A stretch of DNA of 64,000 nucleotides, from assembly GCA_017535665.1 (NCBI GenBank), contig JAFXTS010000020.1, positions 30,523 to 94,522 of the forward strand, given 5' to 3'. This stretch comes from Bacteroidales bacterium (GTDB lineage Bacteria; Bacteroidota; Bacteroidia; Bacteroidales; WCHB1-69). Made by a program: the position numbers and the translations under genes. A model generated the notes under the pieces. It made no database searches and was not told where the DNA came from. It saw only the letters and a list, made by a program, of their open reading frames with translations. Below are positions 37,901-46,900 of the stretch, piece by piece. Positions within the stretch are counted from its first letter, which is position 1. Each line of letters begins with the position of its first letter.

Positions 37901-40900
37901 GACTACAACAATGTGGGCATTGCTCATTCGGATATGGAAGGAGATAATTGTGATGGTACAATAATCAGAACGTACACACTTTCAGATCTTTGTGGCAATT
38001 CAACCACCATCAACCAAACTATCCATATCTTGGATACGACGAGTCCTTATCTGACAGAAATTATTCCCGATACGGTGTTGGTTTCGAATGACTGTCATTT
38101 CGTGGTGCCTGACTTTGTGACGATTGCCTACGGTCAGTCGCACGACAACTGCACGGCTGCCGCTGATCTCACCATCACGCAGTCGGTGGCTGCCGGCACG
38201 GATGTGACTGCCGATATGGATGTAACCGTGACATTGGCCGATGCTTGTGGCAACGACAGCAGTTATATGGTGCATATCACCCTGCCGTCGATTCCGGAAA
38301 TCACCCTGCACCAGGGCGATACCGCTATCTGCGAGGGCGAGAGTGTACTGCTGCCCACTACCTACGAAAACGGCACCGCGCCGTATGAGTTCAGCTGGAC
38401 CCCGACGGATGGCTTGAGCAGCACTACGGCTGACACTGTCACCGCCACGCCCGCTCATGGCGTGTATGCATACGTGGTGACCATCACCGATGCCAACGGC
38501 TGTACGGCCACGGCGACCGCCACCGTGACGGTGGACACGCTGCCCGCAGTTCCGGAACTCACCTCGCTGCCGAATGTGGCTTGCCATGGTGATGTCAATG
38601 GCTCTATTACTGTGCTGAACCCGCTGGGCACAGGTTACACCTACTCGCTCAACGGCGAGGACTTCCAGAGCGAACCGCTCTTCGAAGGACTGACCGACAG
38701 CAACTATGTGGTGACGGTGCTGACCGCCGAAGGTTGCCAGTCAACCGGTGCGATTGCAGTGGATCGCTCGCCCGCCATTCCGGCAGTGGCTATCGACTCC
38801 TTAGCCGCCGACCTATTGCTCTGTCCCAACCAGGGTACGCAGACCATCACGGCGCAGATTCTCAACGGTCTGCCGCCTTATACGGTGAACTGGAACGGTG
38901 CCACCCAGAGTGCAAACGACAGTCTGACTGCAACGGTTGACGTGGATGCCGCCAACTGCAATGCCATCTATTCGGTAACGGTTACGATTGTGGATGCCAA
39001 CGAATGCGAGGCCCACAATACCTACAACTTCTCCATTGTGGATACGATGGCTCCGGTCATCACGGGCATTGTGCCGAATGATACGGTGGCATGCCCGAAT
39101 GATGTGCCCGCCGTCTTCGCCGACCTGACGGCTTTGGCCAACGCACTGGTAGGGGATGAGACCTCCATTGCCGACAGCTGTACGACATTCGCCAATCTTG
39201 AAATGTCAGTGGAAACCGCTGAATATGTACAAAGTTGCGAATATCAGGTCGTGAGAACTTATACAGTGACGGATGAATGTGGTAATTCATCATCCATTAC
39301 CCATACCATCTACATCCACGATACCATTGCTCCTGTTATCAGTGGTACGCTCGCGGATGTTACGGTGGTTTGTTTGGAAGAGATGCCCGCTGCTGTTCAG
39401 ACGGTGGCCGAATTGTTGGCATTACTTCAGGGTGATGAGGCGGCCATTACTGACAACTGTAGTGATTTCGCTGGTCTGACATTGACCTCCTCAACACCTG
39501 AATTTACCGCTCTTTGCCATGCTTCGTACGTCAGAACTTACACCGTTTCTGACACTTGCGGCAATACGACGACCGTCACACAAAACCTCATTTTTGAAGA
39601 TAATGTGGATCCTGTGGTGGAGGGTACGTTGGCTGACATCACCATCTATGCAGATTCTTCTTGCAACTATACTCTACCTGCTGCTTGGACGACAGTTGCT
39701 GATTTGACGGATGCTGGATTAGATATTTCTGATTGCAACTTGGCTTCCGATGTAACGGTGTCTGATGCAGATATGACGGTGGTGGATGCGTGTACCAACT
39801 TGGTAGTCAGAACTTATACGGTTTCTGACTCCTGTGGTAATAGTACGACTACTTCACAGAATATCTATATTGAAGACACCATCCATCCGTGGATGCAGCC
39901 GATTGCTGACACGCTGCTGGTATCAACAGACTGTCACTTCCTCGTTCCTGATTTTGAGGTTGCTGCTGCGTTGCTGGCACACGACAACTGCACGGCAGAT
40001 GCTGACATTGACATTCAGCAGTCGATTCCTGCTGGCACCGAGTTGACCGATGCTGCCGATGTGGTGCTGACGTTGACCGACCTTTGCGGATTGCAGTCCA
40101 CCTATACCATTCATGTGACGATTCCTGAGGTATTGGAGATCGCCATCACCCAGAATGACACTGCTTTCTGCGATGGTGGTAATGCAATATTGGCCACTGA
40201 GGTGACGGGTGGTACGCCCAATTACACTTACAGCTGGACACCGACTACTGGCTTGGATGATCCTGCTTCAGCTGCACCGGTTGCCGCTCCCACCGAAGGT
40301 ACCTATAACTACGAGGTGGAGGTGACGGATGCCAATGGTTGTACGGTTCAGGCTGGTGTGGAAGTCGTGGTATGGGAAAGCCCCGACACTGCCGAAGTCG
40401 TTATCACCCCGAATTCGATGTGTGAGGACGGCTACAATGGTATCATTGAGGTGACTTCGCCGCTGGGTGCTTATTACCTCTATTCCTTGAATGGTGGTGA
40501 ATACCAGTCAAGCCCGGTGTTTGATGAACTGAGAGCAGGTACCTACGTCATTACCGTCCAGACGCAGGATGGCTGTACTTCAGAGAGCGTGACGGTGGTG
40601 GTTCCCAACTCCGATGATATGCCGAATGCCTCCATCATCATTACCCAGCCGATTATTTGTCCTACCGCTGGAAACCAGACTGTTACGGCAATGGTGGAGG
40701 GCGGTGAAGGACCCTACTTCTACGACTGGCAGGGTGATGCTATCCTCTCGGTGGATGATGATGAGGCGGTGATATCCATTGATCCGGATGCATGCGATAG
40801 CGTTTACTCCTTCTTTATTGAAGTGGTTGATATCAATAACTGTGTGTCAACAGCGTATGCCACCATTACCGCTCGCGATGTGGAGGCTCCTACCATCGAT

Positions 40901-43900
40901 GAGTCTCTAGTCCCCATAGTATTGGATGGGTGCTCTGTGGACGATGCTCCTGCTGCTGCTACTATTGTTGGCGAGTTGGAGGTTATGGGTATAACGATAT
41001 CGGATAACTGTACAGATAATGAAGATTTAGTGGTTACTTACGAAGATCAGGTGACGGGTAGTTGCCCCATCCTGATTACCCGTACCTACACCTTGACCGA
41101 CCATTGCGGTCTGCAAACTTCAACTTCTCAAACTATCACAATCCAAGATTTGGAGGCACCTATTGCTGAAGAATCTGATGTGGAAGAGGATGTTCAGGGA
41201 TGCTCATTGGCGGATGCACCGGCAGCGGTTACTTCGGTACGTGAATTAAGTCAGTTGGGATTCAATATTTCTGACAATTGTACGAGTCTCGACGATATGA
41301 CCTTCACCTATGAAGAACTTTCGTACGACAACTGTCCGATTGTGTTAGAACGTCATTATGTGGTGTATGACGCTTGTCAGAATGTCAGCGATACCTTATG
41401 GCATACGATTTTCATCATGGATGAAGCGGCTCCTGTATTGTCTGGCGATATCGCTCCTCGTCTGATAGAGGGTTGTGATATCACTGCTCTCGGTGATGAC
41501 ACGCTCATACATACGGTGGCTGGATTGCAGGAACTGGGCTTGCAGGTGACGGAAGATTGTTCGTTTGATGCACTTGTGGTTTATGCCGATGAACAGGTTG
41601 ATGGCCATTGCCCGATTGTGGTTACTCGCACCTATCAGGTGGAAGACCTCTGTGGAAATCTGAGCAACACCTTTACACAGGTTATCAATATTCAAGATAC
41701 TACTAAGCCAGTCTTTACCGATATGCTGACTGAGTTAACCCTTACTTCTGAGAACTGTCGCTTCCTCGTTCCTGACTTTGAAGAGGAGGCCATGGCTCAC
41801 GTCAGCGATAACTGTAGTGATGGTCTGACATTTGAGCAGTCTATTGAAGATGGCAGTTCACTCACGACCACCACCGATATCGTATTGAGCATGACGGACG
41901 AGTGCGGTAATACGGCTACTCATACCATTCATCTTATTGTTCCTGAAGAATTGCAAGTGTCTATCGCACAGAATGACACTGCTTTCTGTGAAGGCGGCAA
42001 TGTGGTGCTGGCAGCAACGGTAACGGGTGGAAAGCCTGATTATGTCTATGCTTGGTCACCCGTAACAGGTCTGGATGTTACCGACCAGTCGCAGGTGACG
42101 GCCACTCCCGCTATGGGGAATTATTCTTACGAAGTTTTGGTGACGGATGACAACGGCTGTACCGCTACTGCGGCAGTCAATGTGACCGTGAATGAGTCGC
42201 CGGCTGCTGCTTCTATGGAGACTTCCAACAATACCATTTGTAATGGCACCCCCAACGGTATCATTACCATCACCTCACCGCTGGGTGACTACTACGAATA
42301 CTCCCTCAATGGTGGCGACTACCAGTCGGATCCGGTATTCAGCAACCTGGATGCTGGCACCTACACTATTATTGTACGTACTGCCGACGGCTGTCTCTCT
42401 GCCGAGGCTACCGCCACGATTGAGACGGTACTCAACTGGCCTGAGGTCGCCCTGTCGGTAGAAAGCAACCTTACCGTGTTCTGCCCCAGCGTGGGCACCC
42501 GCGAGGTGACAGCAGAAGCCACTGGCGGACAGCCGGCTTACATCTACACTTGGACGGGCGTAACGACCTCCAACGATGAAACTGCTACGTTGGATGTCAA
42601 CCCCGATGCTTGTGATACCACCTATCAGGTTATAGTTGTTGTGGAAGATGAGTATCATTGTACCGCCACTGCTTCCGTTACCCTTACGGCACGCGATGTG
42701 ACTCCGCCTGCCATCTTAGGCCGTTTGGATACCTCTGTCTATTATGGCTGCGACGTGTCGGTGCTGCCCGCACCCGCTACAACCGGTCTCCAGTTGAATG
42801 GACTTGGACTGATGTTGTCGGAGAACTGTACGAATCCCGACATCTGCGAGGTTTCCAGCTACGATGATGTGTCGGGCTACTGTCCCATCACCATCGTTCG
42901 TCATTACACTATCATTGACCATTGTGGAAATGTGAGCAATGAATTGCAGCAGGTGATGTTGGTACTCGACAATATGGCTCCGACTGTTACGGCGGCGAAC
43001 ATTACAACTAATGTGAACGGTTGCACTGTGGCAGATGCTCCCGCTGTCATCACCGACCCGACCGAGTTGGCTGCTTTCGGCTTCAACTTCAGCGACAACT
43101 GCTCCGACATCACCGACCTGACGGTGAGTTGTGTGGCCGACACCAGCGACACCCACTGCCCGATTACCATTGTGCGTAACTACTCTGTGACCGACCCGTG
43201 CGGAAATAGCAGAGGTGGTATGGTGAATACCATCGAGATCTTCGATAGCGTGGCACCCGCCCTTTCTGGCACGATTGCTACAGTAGCCATCGACGGTTGC
43301 GACCTCACCGCTTTGGAGAATTATGCCGCTGTTACGACTGCGGATGCCCTTGCTGCTCTCGGCATCACGATTAATGAAGAATGCTCTGATGTGGAAGTGT
43401 TCAGCGAAGAGACCTCTGAAGGTGAATGTCCCATCGTGGTCACCAGAACGTATTGGGTGGTGGATGAATGCGGTAATGTGAGCAATACCGTTTCACAAAC
43501 CATCAACATCCAAGATACTACCAGTCCGTACTTTACGAACGTGATTACCGAACAGTATCTGGTGGGTCAGGGCGGACAGTTCTTCATCCCCGACCTCTCC
43601 GCCATTGCGCTGGCTTTGTCTGGCGACGACTGCACACCGCAAGGTCAGATCACCATGACACAGACTCCTGCTGTTGGCGTTCAGGTAACTCACGACCAGG
43701 ATGTGACCGTGGTGATTTACGACCTCTGTAACAATACCGACACCATGCTGGTGCCCGTCATCCTGCCCGATGTGCTTCAAATCCACATCGTACAAGATGA
43801 TGCCCGCTTCTGCTTCGGCGACAGCATCCTGCTCACTCCGTCAGTGGGCGGTGGCTCTATGCCGTATGCGTTTGAATGGACACCCAACGATGGCGGTCTC

Positions 43901-46900
43901 AACGCCTACGACACGCTGAATGTGACGGCTCGTCCTTCTGTGGGTACGCACGTCTATACCGTGACGGTGACCGACTTCAACGGTAGTACGGCCTCCGACG
44001 ACATCACCATCATTGTGGATTCCATCCCGGCAGTGCCCACGCTGGTCGCTACCGGCAACACCGTATGCGACGGCACCCCGAATGGTACTATCACCGTAAC
44101 GAATCCGCTGGGTGCTGATTATACCTACTCGCTGAATGGCGGCACTTATCAGAGCGAGCCTTCATTCGGTGAACTTACCCCCGGCACTTATACCGTTACG
44201 GTACAGACTCCGGCAGGCTGTACTTCGGATCCTGCTACTGTGGAAGTTCCGGATGAGACCGCATCACCTGTCATCACCATCATCCAGACACTTGACACGC
44301 TCTGTCCGAATGTCGGCACTTATACGCTGACCGCAGAGATTGTCGGCGGTGAAGCTCCGTTCACCTACACTTGGAGCGGCGACGGTGTGGCTGATGCCAA
44401 TGCCCTCACCACCACGCTGACCGTGGATGCCAATGCTTGTAACACCTTCTATGTTTCTAATATCAATGTGGTAGATGCCAACAACTGTACGGCTACGGAT
44501 GCCGACACGGTTTACGTGCGCGACACTGATCTGCCGACCATCACGGGCGACCTTGCCGTGGTGACCTACAATGGCTGTACCATCGATGTGCTGCCCGCCG
44601 CTGCCACTACCGCCACCGAGCTCGAAGCTCTCGGCGTGACACTGGCCGACAACTGTACCGCTGCCGATGCCCTTGTCGTGAACATGCGCGAGGTGGTGGA
44701 CGGAAGCTGCCCCATCGTGGTAAGCCGTTACTACACCGTTACCGATGCCTGCGGTAATGTGAGCGAGGAGTTCCTCCACACGTTGCAGGTATTCGATAGC
44801 GTAGCTCCGCAGGTTACCACCAATGAGGTGACCACTCACCTGAATGGTTGCGACGAGACGGCGGCCGATGCAGTGGCTACAACACCAGCTCAGTTGCTGA
44901 CTTTGGGATTTGTATTTGATGATGGATGTACGGATGTGAATGAGTTGGTTGTCAATTCTGAAGAAACCATTGAAGGCACCTGTCCGACTACCATCACCCG
45001 TACTTATACGGTTACGGATGAGTGTGGTAATGTGAGCGCCACGATGACGCACATCATCACCGTGTTCGACAGCATCGCACCAGTCATCAATGGTGCTATT
45101 GCCGATGTGACCGTGGATGGTTGTAGCGTGAATGACATCGCCGATCGTCCGATGGCTACTACCGTGGCCGAATTGCTGGCCCTCGGTGGAATCACCATTG
45201 ACGAGGCTTGCTCATCCGACGATCTGACCTTGAATAGTAGTGAAAACATTACTTACGGCTGTCCGATTGTAGTGATGCGTACCTACTCGGTGACCGATCT
45301 CTGTGGCAATATCAGCAACGAGGTGACCGAGACCATCACCATCCAGGATGTGACGGCTCCGGTATTCGCCGAACAGGTGGCTGAGCACCTGCTGGCATCG
45401 GCCGACTGTCAGTTTGTGGTTCCCGACCTTGTGGAAGAGGTGAGAGCGGTCAGCTCCGACAACTGCGTGACCGATCCTGCTGAGCTCATCATCACCCAAG
45501 AGCCCGCTGCCGGCACGGCTGTTACTACCGATATGACGGTGGCTGTGACGGTGACCGACACCTGCGGCAATGCGTCGGTGATGAACATCCAGCTCCGTCT
45601 GCCCACCGTGGTAACCCTCTCTATCGAGCCTTCTACCACCCAGTATTGCGAATGGGATACCGTAGCGCTGACGGCTATGCCGGAAGGCGGCAACGGTAAC
45701 TATACTTACGAATGGACACCCGCCACGGGGCTGCTCTCCACTACCGACTCCATCGTGATGGTGAATACAGAAGAGCAGAACTTCACCTACCATCTGGTGG
45801 TGACCGACGGCAACGGCTGTACGGCACAGGCCGACTTCACGCTGCCCGAACCGAGCCACCTGACGGTGAGCGCGGCACAGCAGCATATCATCAGCTGCTT
45901 CGAAGGTAGCGATGGCGCCGTTGTCGCTACAGCGGTGAATGGCGCAGAAGACTATACGTATGCATGGAATAACGGCACAATGGGTGCCCTCTGCGAGAAC
46001 TTGCCCGAAGGTACTTATACCGTTACGGCTACCGATGCTTACGGCTGTACGGCTACCGCCTCCATCGACATCACCCATCCGACAGAACTGACCGCTACGG
46101 TCTCTGACGAGACCGCGGTGCTCTGCTTCGGTGATGCCAACGGTAGCGGCACGGTGACCCCGACGGGCGGCACCGCTCCGTACACGGTTAGCATCAACAA
46201 CAACGCTACCACTTATCCTGTGGGAGAGGGTGATTCGTACACCTTCACCGGCCTTACCGCTGACACCTATACCGTTCTGGTGACCGACGCCAACGGCTGT
46301 ACGTTCACCACCACCCTGACGGTGGGTACGCCCGAGGTGTTGGCAGTAACCGAGACGGCCAATACCATGCCGCTCTGCTTCAACGGCGACGATGGTACAG
46401 CTACGGTGAACCTCACCGGTGGCACACTGCCTTACACGGTGTCGGTGAACGGTACCGAAACACTGACCGCCGATGCCGAAGGCGAACAGCTGATACAGAA
46501 CCTTTCCGCTGGCAGCTACACCGTTTCAGTGGTGGATGACCACGGCTGTTCTGCCCAGATCACCATCACCATCAACCAGCCCGATGCTTTGCAGCTGGCT
46601 GAGGTGGGCACGGTGAATGTGAGCTGCTTCGGCTTGAGCGATGCTACCGCTACTGTCTCGATGAACGGTGGAACTGCTCCTTATTCGCTGTGGATCAACA
46701 ACAATGAGCAGCAGCAGACCGTCAACACCATCCAGAATGTGACCTTTACCAACCTGCCCGCGGGTACACATACCGTAACGGTTCAGGATGCCAACGGCTG
46801 CTTAACCACTATGCCGGTCACCATCACCGAGCCTAACGAGTTGGCACTGACGGCTACGGATGCCGTGGCGGTGCTCTGCTTCGGCGATGCCAACGGCACC

